Notes under the pieces: generated by a model | What the model was told of the DNA's origin: nothing | Database searches by the model: none | Seen by the model: only the letters and a program-made list of their open reading frames with translations | Position numbers and translations under genes: made by a program | From: Agrypnia vestita | Taxonomy: Eukaryota > Arthropoda > Insecta > Trichoptera > Phryganeidae | Direction: 5' to 3' | DNA length: 64,000 nt | NCBI GenBank assembly: GCA_016648135.1 | Contig: JADDOH010010222.1 | Location: 1 to 64,000 of the forward strand | In this document: positions 31,605-42,418 of the stretch, in pieces | Position numbering within the stretch: position 1 is the first letter of the stretch | How the letters are laid out: the number at the start of each line of letters is the position of its first letter

Positions 31605-32005
31605 GTGCTAGGATTTGTTCTGCGTACTGCCAGAGTTTTCGAGAATACCCGCGTACTGAGAACTCTTTACAGCTCCTTGGTGTGAAGTAGACTCGAGAGT
31701 GACTTATGGTAGAGAAAGTACAAAAGAAATTTCTGAGATATCTCTGAACGAGACAATACGGGCATTATCTTGCGTTTGGCTACAATAGTTTAGAGACTAG
31801 AAGGAATGTGTATTTGATTATTATCCGAAATTATTATTGGTTTGTATGTTCCTGATAGACCTTAGACAGCGTCAGCATAGATTGTTACACATTTCAATTT
31901 ACAGGACCAACCTACCGATTGTTATGTCTGTTGCAAGAGCTGAACAATATCGCTTTGGACATGGATCTGTTCCATTTCGGGATTCTCCAGCATCTTTGAT
32001 ATGAA
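31605..32005 (+). pseudogene. Jockey-type LINE tail (family K), copy 2
   Basis: Homologous at DNA level to 9725-10260: TAGGATTTGTTCTGCGTACT, GAGAATACCCGCGTACTGAG, AAAGAAATTTCTGAGATATC, ATAGATTGTTACACATTTCA. Several deletions and stops. Confidence 0.7.
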
Positions 32006-32013
32006 TTATCCCA

Positions 32014-32105
32014 ATTATAATAATTTAGTTGTCTGTCTGTCCGTCCGTCCGCGTAACTTCGTGTAAGGTCCGTAACTTATATAAAACGTTAAAAAGGAAT
32101 ATTGC
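32014..32105 (-). repeat. repeat F, minus-strand copy
   Basis: TATAATAATTTAG, then GTCTGTCTGTCCGTCCGTCC, then GTAACTTCGTGTAAGGTCCG. Ends less certain than at 44051. Confidence 0.5.
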
Positions 32106-32264
32106 TAAAAAAACCACCTTAAAAAATAAAACATAGAGACCTCATTACTGGTAACGAAGGTTAATGAGAAAAACCTTTTTAATGATAAAAAATCAACAGA
32201 TTTTTCTTGTCTCTAAAGGTTCTTGATTCGAACATATATAGAACTTTTAAATTTTGATAATGTG

Positions 32265-32435
32265 TGGATGTTCTTACGATGGAATTGATGAACGTTGCAT
32301 TGTGTAGAGTGATCACCTAAGCCAGCTCAAACGGGTTGTAAGCCCTGAACCATCGTATAAGAGACTTATTTCTACTTTTCTCATATATAAAATAGCTTTG
32401 TCTCTGTGAGACTTCTATAATTTATTCTTAATCAA
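32265..32435 (+). repeat. repeat D, partial copy
   Basis: GATGAACGTTGCATTGTGTA, GAGTGATCACCTAAGCCAGC, GGGTTGTAAGCCC, then ATAGCTTTGTCTCTGTGAGA. Lacks the 5' half. Confidence 0.6.
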
Positions 32436-32449
32436 AGACATATTAAACA

Positions 32450-32578
32450 AATTTTTATTAATCAATTAGAAAAGGCATACAGAAAAATCAACCTAACAAA
32501 AAAATATTATAACTGCTACCGAGATTCGACCTAACGAACTTTCATTCTATCCGGGGATGGCGCGTCGGGATTGTCCTG
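32450..32578 (-). mobile_element. tRNA-derived SINE C, copy 1 (degraded)
   Basis: Shares AATTAGAAAxGCATACAGAA, AAAAAATAT, CTACCGxGATTCGA and TCCGGGGATGG with 59005-59150. The B box region is mutated here (GGTCGAATCTCGG on the minus strand). Confidence 0.55.
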
Positions 32579-32880
32579 TTTTTGTTTTGGCGTGTGTTAT
32601 GTGATAGTTTTGAGCCATTCTAGTGTTGTGTTGGTGTTTTTCGTGTATTTTGTGTAATTTTATGTCTTGTCTTGTATTTCGCCAATTGCTAGTCTGTGAA
32701 TGATTTAAAGTGTTTCGATTTTTGTAATGCTTTCGATGTTTAATTGTTGTGTTATACGGTATACAGTTTCAGTTGGTGTCCGGTATTTCAGAACATAGAC
32801 CATTTTTAGTATTTCGTTTTGATGTCGTTGGAGTCTGTTTAGGTTAGTTATATTTAACCTTATATGTAGTCTCGTTTTAA
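32579..32880 (-). pseudogene. Jockey-type LINE ORF2 C-terminal fragment
   Basis: The minus strand reads NLNRLQRHQNEILKMVYVLK then YRTPTETVYRITQQLNIESI. LxRLQxxQNxILKxVxxxxxYxPTE is the region before the C-terminus in Jockey-type ORF2. It continues into the segment shared with 3985-4130. SINE C abuts it. Confidence 0.6.
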
Positions 32881-33464
32881 TTGATTAACATTTTTATTCC
32901 ATTTTTAAAGCAATCCGCTTTATATAATGCAATAGCCACAAATACCTTTGTGCATCTACCGCTAGAGGATATATACATTTATAACACATATATTAATAAA
33001 AAATTGTTCAATAATTCACATAACTTGGTTCTGAAATTGCGACTTCACAATAATAATGTATTTTCTTTAATATATAATACAGATATATTCGCTGAAGAAG
33101 CTAAACGCCATGTAAGTGTTTCGAGAATGGAAAAACAAATGTATTCATTCAAACATTAAACACATTCGAGCTAGGCAGACCGTCGCTGTACGCGGTGTCG
33201 CTTCGGCCGGTTTGTATGTAATCCGCACGTATTTGATATTCCCGGGACGAGCCCGATGCCGTTTGTAACGTAAGTATGCAAATTGGTGATGTGAAAATTG
33301 TACGAATAAGAAAGGGTCGCTTTACCGTAATTTGTGAACCCGGGAAGGAGGGAACTACAATATTCTCGCTACGTGAGTTTTTTGTCGGTTATATTTCTTC
33401 TCGCAATATTTCTCAGGGCCGGAATGGGCGATATTTTCATTTTAATTGAATTATTGATTTGTAA
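32881..33464. other. unassigned
   Basis: A 92-residue frame at 32881-33159 has no recognised motif. 33165-33420 is GC-richer (GTACGCGGTGTCGCTTCGGC). No splice support. Confidence 0.3.
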
Positions 33465-33990
33465 CAGCTTTTGGCAAACTCAAACATAACTTAGAGAACA
33501 AAGAGATCCCAATTAGCCTAAAAAGAAAAGCCTTTGAATCGTGCATACTGCCAGTGATGACGTATGGAGTGGAGACTATGGCCCTTACAAAGAAAAGTGT
33601 AGAAAAGCTCAAATGCACGCTAAGCTTAAGAGATAGAATTAGAAATCAGGCGCAGAACTAGAGTAGTGGATATCATAGATCGTATAGCAAAGTTAAAATG
33701 GCAGGACATGTTGCAAGACAGGATGCTACAAGATGGCCTCCCAGAGTTCTGAAATGGAGACCTTGGGAGAATAAAAGAGGCATCGGAAGACCTCAAAAGA
33801 GATGGGCCGACGATATAGCTGCTGTGAGGGGAAAGAAATGGCTGCAATTAGCAAACAACAAGGAAGGATGGAAGGGTATGGAAGAGGCCCATATCCAGCA
33901 GTGGAGAAATGAACATCTTTCCTCTCGCTTTCCTGCGATCTGTGGTAGTGATTTCGTGAAAAAGGACGGAAATGCGTAACGACGCGCGCA
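33465..33990 (+). pseudogene. RTE-type LINE tail with small deletions
   Basis: FGKLKHNLENKEIPISLKRK, CILPVMTYGVETMALTKKSV, then a deletion (TLSLRDRIRN joins two blocks), an in-frame stop, AGHVARQDATRWPPRVLKWR, GIGRPQKRWADDIAAVRGKK and AHIQQWRNEH. The open stretch 33698-33979 is only the tail. Same family as 7054-8170 and 57486-57865. Confidence 0.8.
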
Positions 33991-34674
33991 TTTCATTTAA
34001 CCAATGAGCACGCGCGATGGACAAAAAATCATCGTTTATAAATAAATCAACGTCTAGCAAGTGCCATCACAGGGAAGACGCACACTACCGGCCAATGCTT
34101 CTGGTTTTGTATATATGTTGCTAGGCTGGTGTCAAGCGTGTGGATGTTGTAACTTTGATATATTTTGGGTTGAATCTTCGAAACTATCCGATAAATACTT
34201 ATTTTTTTACATTAATGTAAACAATAACCATCCTTAATGATTTACATTCTCAAATTTCATGTAATTTATGTGATTATTTTAAAATATTTATTAAAAGTTT
34301 TCATACAATAGATATGGAGGCACACTACCACCATCTATGAAAATAAATAAAAACATGTAATCGAAAAAACACATTTCTAAACAAAATGCGTATGTAGATA
34401 TACGGTACCTACCTAGTGCGGCAAAATTACATGCACATACATTTTCTTTACTTGCATTTACTAATTAATAATATATAGGTATTAGCTTTTTTAAATTTTG
34501 TTTAAATGCTTTGCTTGCATTTAAAGCACTGTTCAATTGATATTTTTAATTGTGAGATTTACAATTAAAAATAAAAGTATGGACAGTATTGATAAGTGCT
34601 GCTCAATTGATATTTTTAATTGTGAGATGTCAAATGTAACACTTCACTCGCTCGTTTTTTTTGTTGTTTATAGA
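33991..34674. other. AT-rich; a direct repeat
   Basis: CAATTGATATTTTTAATTGT followed by GAGAT occurs at 34534-34558 and 34604-34628. The first copy also pairs with ACAATTAAAAATA at 34561 as a hairpin. No gene. Confidence 0.5.
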
Positions 34675-35105
34675 ATATATATAAAACATGCATAAGACCT
34701 ATCATGAGATACGGTATCGAAGCAAGAGCGGACACGGTGAGAACTAAACACCTCCTCAGAACTACCGAGTTGAAGACCATAAGACCCATTGCGAGCAAGA
34801 TCCTCAGAGACAGAGTACCCAATGCGGAAATCCGCAGATCCTGAGACATATAAGACATTGTACGATGGAGCAGGCAGAGAAGGCGTTTCTGGAGGAACCA
34901 TGTCGAGAGTATGGAGCAGACGAGACTTCCCAGAGCCGCGATGCGCGGGATTCCAGAGGGGCGCCGACCACCAGGGAGACCACCAGAGAGATGGAGAGAG
35001 AGCTGGACGTCCTCGTCACAAGACCAGGACTGACCTGTCAACACAGGTCAAAGATATAACAGGACTGACAATACAGATCATGGATCTAACAAAAGAAGAA
35101 GAAGA
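34675..35105 (+). pseudogene. RTE-type LINE tail (family R2), copy 2
   Basis: With frame changes: RPIMRYGIEARADTVRTKHL, LRTTELKTIRPIASKILRDR, VPNAEIRRS and GRRPPGRPPERWRESWTSSS-like, ending in (GAA)n at 35095. Close to 19640 and 55862. Confidence 0.75.
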
Positions 35106-35374
35106 AGATGTACACTTAAAATTAGCGAGCCAAGGAAAATAATTATATTGCTTAGGTAATTATTCGCCTTTTTTTAAAAATTGTTGATTAAATGACGTTT
35201 GTCATAATACAGTCATAACAGGGTTAAGAAATTAAGATGGTTATAAAATGAAATATGCATACACAGTCTCGTAGTAAATAGCAAAAACTTCGGGGGAGCT
35301 TTTAACATTCAATTTTGCGTAGAAAAAATTCTTGAGACCTTGATTAAAATTCGATACACAAAAAAGCAAACTTC

Positions 35375-35480
35375 GAAATGGTCTTTTGGGGTATTATGCT
35401 GCGTTTTTACGACCTTTCTGGCCGACGTTTCGGATCCCATTGCAGGGTTCATCATCAGGGCTGATGCGTTGTTATGAGTG
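35375..35480 (-). repeat. PLE 3' tail with hammerhead-like motif, family 1
   Basis: On the minus strand 35458-35424: CTGATGA, extra T, stem, CGAAACGTC, followed by GGCCAGAAAGGTCGTAAAAA and CATAATACCCCA. This is the best first box of family 1, and the same tail follows the endonuclease at 1-567. Confidence 0.6.
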
Positions 35481-35554
35481 TTGGTGTTGTGTTGTATACT
35501 CGTACTCTAACTACAGGCCATATTGGCTTGCAGTGCATGTTGGCCTTTAGAATA

Positions 35555-35735
35555 ACACGCATGCGAAGAGTATTTTGTGAAGGTGTTGGTGTGTAAATAA
35601 TACTATGGTTGAGGTGTGTATTGATATTTACATGCTAGTGTAGTGGTTGTCATGACGACGAGACGGGATACGTCTCGAAACCGGTAGACAAAGTAATTTT
35701 TAGTGGTTATATACTAACTTTAATAAAATTTTGTT
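35555..35735 (+). repeat. hammerhead-motif unit, family 2
   Basis: GAAGAGTATTTTGTGAAGGT, GTGTAAATAATACTATGGTT, GCTAGTGTAGTGGTTGTCAT, then ATGACGA, stem GAGACG/CGTCTC, GAAACCGGTAGAC (35652-35689). The first box has lost its C (ATGACGA). Same unit as 38358-38520. Confidence 0.6.
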
Positions 35736-36171
35736 ATTTTTTACTTTTTAGTACACTAGTACAATTATAAGCTTGGCTTAAAAAGTTTTTTTTTCATGTA
35801 ATATCATTTTTGCCTTAATTAAAAGCGTATAAAATCACTTTGGCAGGAAACTAGTGCCATGTTTTGATGAGCTCATCAACTATAGGTCGACCACAGTCAA
35901 AAGACCATCCCCTAGCTTTGTCCGGTAAGAAGAAAGCGGGGAAAAGTTGGCTGGCAAGCCCGTATTACAAGCCTCAATATGATATTCCAAATAAATACAT
36001 ATTTTTTAGTTTAAAAAAGGTTACTTACTGGAAAAACTTCTTTTGTGATCATTTTTTGCATCGTAACAACACACATATTTTTTACGCACATTCTTTGGAA
36101 TGCGGTCTAGCTATAATTTCCCATATTAAACTTTAATTAATAAATTGTGATGGATTTATTGATTAATTAAA
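35736..36171. other. no gene; short repeat shared with 45560
   Basis: 35848-35885 (CAGGAAACTAGTGCCATGTT then TTGATGAGCTCATCAACTA) resembles 45556-45600. AT-rich otherwise. Confidence 0.35.
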
Positions 36172-36370
36172 TTTTGAGTAGCTTGTTGGTCTTGTGGTTA
36201 GGACACTCGCCTCGTGATCCAATGGTCGCGGGTTCGAATCTCAGCCCAGACTAGCAAGTTAGTCCTATTTTCATAGCACAAGCGTTTAGCTTAGTTTGAA
36301 AATAGTAAGAATATTGATGTGACACGTATTCTGTGTTCACATCTCTATTTATTAAAAAAAAAAAAAAAAT
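36172..36370 (+). mobile_element. tRNA-derived SINE A, copy 2 (reference)
   Basis: The tRNA-like head TTGGTCTTGTGGTTAGGACA, then CTCGCCTCGTGATCCAATGG and TCGCGGGTTCGAATCTC, i.e. A box and near-perfect B box for RNA polymerase III. The body (AGTCCTATTTTCATAGCACA, AATATTGATGTGAC) ends in a run of A at 36351-36368. The copy at 8283-8514 is the other member. Confidence 0.85.
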
Positions 36371-36926
36371 TATTTAATCTGATAATTGATTCATGTATTG
36401 TCTTTGATAATACGTCTGTGTGCAGAATTTCAGCTCGATTGGACATTGAGTAGCGGGTGAAATATCGATTATAAAATTCCGTCCAGACAAATAGAAAAAC
36501 AGGTGAAGCTAATACAAGCGTGGTAAAAAGTAAGAATAATTTACAGTACAGTAAGCGTAAGGGTATTACTTTATCACTAAGGGTTAAATTTACCATTACT
36601 TTTTGCAAGCACTTTCGCTAGTGCGTCACAAAGTACGGACCTGTATCTGTGTTGACGCGCCTTGTGATTTAAAAAGAGAAAAAAATTCTCCGAGTAGCGG
36701 CGGAGGGTTGAGGGTGGTTCGCGGGTGACGAATGGGCAAGGTTTGTTTTTGAGAAATTGTTTACTTTAATAGTCAATTTAGTTGGAACAATAGCAATTTG
36801 TCGATCACGCTGAGTTAAATAATAATATTCGAGGCTTAATCAAAGAATGCGAAATTCGTGGACCGTGTGTATGTATATAGTTCCAATTTTCACAATATTT
36901 TTAGTGTTGTACGCATTTTGTGTTTA
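36371..36926. other. no gene seen
   Basis: AT-rich. 36660-36740 has a GC-rich patch (GCGGCGGAGGGTTGAGGGTG). 36425-36500 resembles degraded family E end sequence (CAGCTCGATTGGA). Confidence 0.3.
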
Positions 36927-37483
36927 TAAAAAAGTAACCCATAAAAAACAAGTTTTTATTATACTCCCTTTCTTTGTAAAATATAATAACAATTAAAGAC
37001 GAATTAAAACATAACATAACACTAAACTTACAGTAATTTGATATATTTCTAAAATGTCAGATGTTTTGAGCTTTGATAAGACACTTCATGCTTTGAAGAT
37101 TAAATTCTAAAAACATTTGTCAGTCAATTTAGATTTTCGACATTCGTAGTGAAGTACCTATTATGTATACCGACGGAGTAATACAAATTTAGAAAATATT
37201 CCGCGACGTTATCGGGTCGCTATGCTAGTAATCAAACTTTTCTAATGATTCCAATTTGAAAAAACCAATAAAATTTCTAAAAATCCTAAATTATATTATA
37301 ATTATTAAATTTTTTTAACGTAAATTTGATAGATCTTCTTGATCGTCGCCACGAGTCTACTTGCCAAGTTTCAACTCGATTGGATCACGGGAAAAGGGTT
37401 AAAAATTGATCCAAAGTTTTTTCACCCGGCAAGCCGGCAAGCAAGCAGACGCCACGAGTTAAAAGAAAGGAAGTAAAAAAAAT
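36927..37483 (-). mobile_element. repeat E, copy 1 (TIR-like ends)
   Basis: About 557 bp. Same sequence in reverse at 42419-42975, with stretches of near identity such as GACAAATGTTTTTAGAATTT and CAGATGTTTTGAGCTTTGAT. Ends carry ACTCCCTTTCTT and its complement, so short TIRs. Right part contains GCCGGCAAGCAAGCAGACGC. No ORF. Likely a non-autonomous DNA element; class unknown. Confidence 0.65.
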
Positions 37484-38074
37484 AAGTTTATTGTTGCATT
37501 ACTGTCTAGCTTGAAATGATACATATCGTTCACGCACACTGTGTAACGTGTATCGGTACACATCAAATGTACACACATCGGCACACCCTTGAAGCGCCAT
37601 GACCAAAAAATCGACCTCTAAAAGACTTCGATTAAAATAAAACATAAATCTCTCTCGGTTATTATTTGAGGGATTATAATATATCACCCTTGGAACCAGA
37701 AATAAAGGTAGAAATTGGGTGATTTATTATTACAAGGAGAAGATTAATTATTATTACTATTTAATCTCATTTATTAAGCTACATATTAAATGACTATTTT
37801 ATTTAAAAAAAGTTAACTAAGAACAAGGAAATGGCCGCGTTATGTCCATTTCTGTGGAGCTCCTCTTCCGTGACTGATATCCAACATTCTTCGGCTCACG
37901 TTCGTCCAAGACAGAAAAGAAAGTCATGTATGTATTTAAGCTATTTGTCAATAACTGTTTAAAAAAAATTTAATATCGAATATGCTACCTTTTAGATATT
38001 TAATTTCTTAATAGGTATGTACATGATTTTCTTTTCTGTATCAAACAAATATACATCTCAATAAAATGTTATTT
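37484..38074. other. AT-rich, no gene seen
   Basis: No supported frame or repeat. Confidence 0.35.
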
Positions 38075-38525
38075 ATGTTAGTATATAACCACTGAAAATA
38101 ACTTTTTTTCTACAGGTTTTGAGATGTAACCCGTCTCTTCGTCGAGACAAACACTACACTGGCATGTAAATACCACTACACACCACAACCATAGTATTAT
38201 TTACACACCGACACCATTACAAAATGCTCTTCACATGCGTGTTACACTTGGTAAAAATAGATATTAAGGTACGTGATTCTATATTTTATAGCTTTTAAGA
38301 CCATACTCGCCAATATTATAATATTATTAATATTTTTAATATTTATTGCATTAACTTTGTGGATGTGAAGAGTATTTTGTGAAGGTGTTTGTGTGTAAAT
38401 AATACTATGGTTGTGGTGGGTAGTGATATTTATATGCTAGTGTAGTGGTTATCCTGACGAAGAGACGGATTACGTCTCGAAACCGGTAGACAAAAAAATA
38501 ATTTTTAGTGGTTATATACTTACAA
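38075..38525. mobile_element. inverted pair of hammerhead-motif units, family 2
   Basis: Left unit 38075-38245 on the minus strand, right unit 38358-38520 on the plus strand, separated by about 110 bp. Right unit 38454-38491: CTGACGA, extra A, stem GAGACG-GATTA-CGTCTC, GAAACCGGTAGAC, with flanks GTGTAAATAATACTATGGTT and TTTTTAGTGGTTATATACTT. Stem III would be the palindrome ACCGGT. The right motif is the cleanest of family 2. Confidence 0.65.
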
Positions 38526-38769
38526 AAATAGAATTTTGTTAATATTTCTGACCACAAACTTAAAATGCTTTAAATAGTAATGATAAAATATGCAACTCAG
38601 TCACGAGAATGCACATGACGCAGCCATTTTGTTTTTATTTTCAAAAATTTTATAGTAAAATAATAGTTTAATATGTATCTAAATAAGTTCCAATCAAAAA
38701 GTAACAATAATTAAACATAAAAATCTGTTTAAGCCGATTAGAATCTTCACTTCAAAATGAGAATCACTC

Positions 38770-38880
38770 AACGCATCAGCCCTGCAATGGGATGCGAAAC
38801 GTCGGCCAGAAAGGTCGTTGAAACACGGCAGAATCTCCCAGAAAAGTCAAGCCAGAAAATAATTAATCACCTTGTAAAAA
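38770..38880 (+). repeat. PLE 3' tail, family 1, shortened
   Basis: CATCAGCCCTGCAATGGGAT, GCGAAACGTCGGCCAGAAAG, GTCGTTGAAACACGGCAGAA, CCCAGAAAAGTCAAGCCAGA. The first hammerhead box is deleted. Together with 35375-35480 it encloses a cluster of family 2 units. Confidence 0.6.
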
Positions 38881-39660
38881 ATCACCCTACATTTCAGGTT
38901 CCCAGGGCGGACCCTTAAATCAGAGCTGATAAAACCTTCCCGGTATATTTGGGTTGAACAGGAAAAATAATGCAGAAGGTGTTATTGTGGGGATGAATGA
39001 TCCAACCCCCGGGTCCCCTGTCGCCGGGATAAAGAGGGGGAGACATGAAAAATGGACATTGTGCGAAGAAATAACTTACTTGGACCTGCCGGCCTTCTCG
39101 ATGGCCACCCCTGAAGAGAGTTAGATCAGCAATCGTGCTCAGGGTGCTGGATGCTGAATAGGTATCGGAAGGATAAAGGTCTTTGAGACCAATCTTGTCT
39201 TGACTTATCTTTGAGACTAATCTAGAGAAAAACTAATCGAAAGGATCAGTATAAGGACCTATATTATTTATTACATATATAGGGGTTACCCTATACACAG
39301 CCACGGGCCTGAACAGACCATCACCACGCGTATAGTATAGCCGCGGTCCATCCAGCAACACGAGGACACCGAGGTCGACGCCCCAGTACCACAAGTCGCA
39401 GGCACGCGCCAGATACGAGAACGAGCCATGGGTGACACCAGCGGGCGGACTAATACTCCATGCTCCACGCGTCTCCGGACAAGCAGAAATACTTTGTTCA
39501 GAAATAATATAAAAAGCGGCCCATCTCCTATGTGGGCATATCAGTCTGTTACGTACCTCCGGCGGGTGGCCAGAGGCTATGGCCCTTCGAGTATCTATCA
39601 TTGTCTTTGTAATCGTACTGATGTATAATTTGTACTTGTTTTATCGAGATCGTCAAACAT
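38881..39660 (-). other. GC-rich island with a 122-residue frame
   Basis: 39601-39233 on the minus strand is open (MIDTRRAIASGHPPEVRNRL ... LVLLDGPRLYYTRGDGLFRP ...). No domain recognised and no splice consensus supports it as an exon; the plus strand has shorter frames. The region resembles 44395-44620 in layout (GC-rich, then TGTAATAAATAATATA on the minus strand), so it could also be an LTR. Not assigned. Confidence 0.3.
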
Positions 39661-40434
39661 TCTACGCCTTTGGAGCTCTTCCGTCACATGACGGTGGTGA
39701 CCGAAAAACAATTGCTCCAAAGCTTATTAACTAGCGGACCCGACAGAGGTTGTCCCGCCCGAACGAAGATGAAGTAGTCAAATGAAGAAATCATAATTGA
39801 ACAACAAAACTATAATAGGGTCGAAATGTCGAAAGGCGAATAATTTGTGGTTATATTAATTGTAAGAAGCATCGTATGATAAAGCTACTGGGTCATAAAT
39901 GTCTTCAAAATGTTTCTTAATTGTAACGAATAATTTTTGCTTTTTATGTTTTAGTAATTACTATTTATGCTTAGATAATTATTTTAAAAATAATTATATT
40001 TTTATTTTTTAAAAGATTTTTAATACAGTTGATTAGGATCTCAATAAAAATGGATTTAGGTTATTTTTTGTAACTTTAGATGAAAAATAATAATAAAAAA
40101 TTCAGTTTTCCTATTTTTCCTCTAAAATAAATAAATAATTATTTAAATAAACGCTAACACCAATTAAATAAAACAATTAAAAATAGATCCAATGAGAATT
40201 ATAATTAATGACGCGAATTCATTAATAAAAAACCACCATGTATAAACAAAATCGCAAGTCTTCCAGGGTTAAGAAAGTCGCATGGGGCAACTCTGAATTT
40301 TTCAGTTTATTTGCGCTGAAGGACTTATTGGACGGACACTATTGAATTAAGGTCCTCGGAGTTCTTTTTTGTGACCCTTGAAAAAGGTTGCCCTTGCAAA
40401 GGCGACAAAGCATTTTTTTATGTCCGACACACCA
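39661..40434. other. AT-rich; short repeat-like motif
   Basis: TTAACTAGCGGACCCGACAG at 39728-39747 followed by GTTGTCCCGCCC looks like a common dispersed insect repeat end. Otherwise AT-rich without features. Confidence 0.3.
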
Positions 40435-41043
40435 TTAATAAAAAAATAGAATTTTGTTTAAAATTCCATTTAAACCCGACGATCTTCGGGACTGTGTGCT
40501 TATATTATCTATGTACACAGCGGCAGGACACTGCCGGACTGTGATGCTGGCCCTTCTGCCGATATCAGCAAGACATTTGTTTGTGTGTATATACGGTGGT
40601 GAAGCGGTTATGGTATGGTTGAAATGATGCGCTTTGAGCGTCCAACTATACGGAAACTTCCAAGGGGCGAGCGAGATGTCCAGTACGTAGCGAAAGGCCC
40701 GTCGCAGAGAAACATGCAAAACACTTACCTCCTGGTTATCTTCCGATTTATTGGAACTGCGACCTGAAGAACTGCGGTTGAAAGTGGACTGTAGATGCGG
40801 GTGGCCGGCTTCACCTAGATTATAACAAATCCACTGCGAGAACGGCGGTGTTAAGATCGAACGACAAATTGAGGGTAATGCGGAATGCGGAACGTGCGTA
40901 AATTGACAGATGGTTGTAATGTTACAGCGGCGGTGATGGCGGTCGAAAGTATACTCGATGGAAGAACGTTCCAAGCGAGGCGGCGGTTGAGTATGTACTC
41001 GCGAAGCGGCGATCCAGTATGTACAGACGAAGCGGCGATCCAA
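40435..41043 (-). CDS. 202-residue ORF, unassigned
   Basis: The longest uninterrupted ATG frame with no repeat match in the window (MDRRFVCTYWIAASRVHTQP ... NKILFFY). Composition is rich in Ser, His, Arg and Ile, with no recognised domain, signal peptide or obvious membrane segment. It begins beside a short duplication (GCGAAGCGGCGATCCAGTAT and ACGAAGCGGCGATCC). A TATA-like element lies upstream on the same strand (TATATTTGGAATATATAG near 41145-41128). It may be a transposon leader, part of an LTR, or chance; I put real coding below even odds. Confidence 0.25.
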   Translation of the reverse strand: MDRRFVCTYWIAASRVHTQPPPRLERSSIEYTFDRHHRRCNITTICQFTHVPHSALPSICRSILTPPFSQWICYNLGEAGHPHLQSTFNRSSSGRSSNKSEDNQEVSVLHVSLRRAFRYVLDISLAPWKFPYSWTLKAHHFNHTITASPPYIHTNKCLADIGRRASITVRQCPAAVYIDNISTQSRRSSGLNGILNKILFFY

Positions 41044-42418
41044 AGCGGCGGTCTTGGTGGGTCCCGCGTCATAGGCGGAGACAGGTAAAGCGGATTGCCT
41101 AATTTCTCAATGAAGGGCGATCGCTATATATTCCAAATATAGATTTGGCCCGACCATACGGTCCATAGCACTACTGAAAATACTAGTTAAAAAACACTAT
41201 TAAGAAAAAGTACACAAAAAGCAATTAAAATAATAATCACAAATAATAAAAAAAACACATTGTTGGTTGAAAAGTTATTTGGGATATGGATTGGGAAGGT
41301 TTTAGGGTGCGATGAGTGGGTAATAGGGAAGACCGAAACGGAGAAACATGAGAGACAAACCCTTACCTTCTCGACACAGCAATGTGACGATTTCTGATGT
41401 ATCCCTTATCAGAAGGGCTGCAGGTGTCACTAATATTCTTGTGCCACAACTTATCAGAAGGTCGCAAGGTCACAAAAGGCACATATTCAACAGTCAATAA
41501 TGTCAGTCATTTTGGTAGAGCGTGCGCTATGGAAAGGTGTGAGGGAAAAAGTACAAGATGGGTGCGTTCAGGTACTACGTGCGCAAACCCGGCGTGTTCA
41601 TAAAGACCGAACCTCGGTAAATTATTAAATAAAAACGATTATGTAAATAAAAATTAAGACAACGATTAATTGAATAAAACTCTATGATGTAAAAATCAAA
41701 GAGTCAACAAACCTATGAGTAAAAAATTAGCAGATATAGGAACATTCACTGTCTCAGAATCGATAGTATATTTATTTTTAAAGTAATCAGGCTGTCATGG
41801 AATAAATTTACAAGTTTACTCTTCTCATTAATTATAACACATAATGAATGCGTATTATCGTAATAACCTATATCATTTGAACGCGTCGAAAATGGAATTC
41901 TGAGCGATACTTTAGGTAGAAGATTATGTCAATTAGAGAATTGATAATTTTGGACAGAAATATCAAGTCTATTTATTTCCCTCTATCTGATGAACTAGGA
42001 ATATTGAGTTTTTTTCATAAGCATGTTGTAATTAATTGCTGAAATTTCTCTATGTACTTAAGTATGGATATTAATATCATATAACAGGGGGACCATATAA
42101 GTGAATTAAACTCAAGTTCACTTTTCAGTGGAGCATTATATAGCATCAAAACTGTGTTTATATATTGTGATCAAGGTATACTGCAGCACAAACTCGGGGT
42201 TCTTTAGATAAGTCAGGATACTAATAATGCTGGTTAATTTAAAGTGAAGATAAATGGTATAACATTTTTAAACGTAATATTTGCGATAATCTTTACTGGG
42301 GGATATTACCATATTATTTATATACGAGTACCTACATATGTAAATACGTAATTATATCCAGGCCCGGCTCGGGGAGACAAATTTTATAAAAAGTTAAATA
42401 AATACATACAACGTCACA
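41044..42418. other. AT-rich, no gene seen
   Basis: 41400-41600 has somewhat higher GC and a 68-residue frame without motif. The rest is AT-rich with no repeats shared within the window. Confidence 0.35.

Noticed and set aside
36175..36250. Plus-strand tRNA gene candidate
   Set aside because: Poor acceptor stem, SINE body and poly-A follow, and a second copy exists at 8283-8514.
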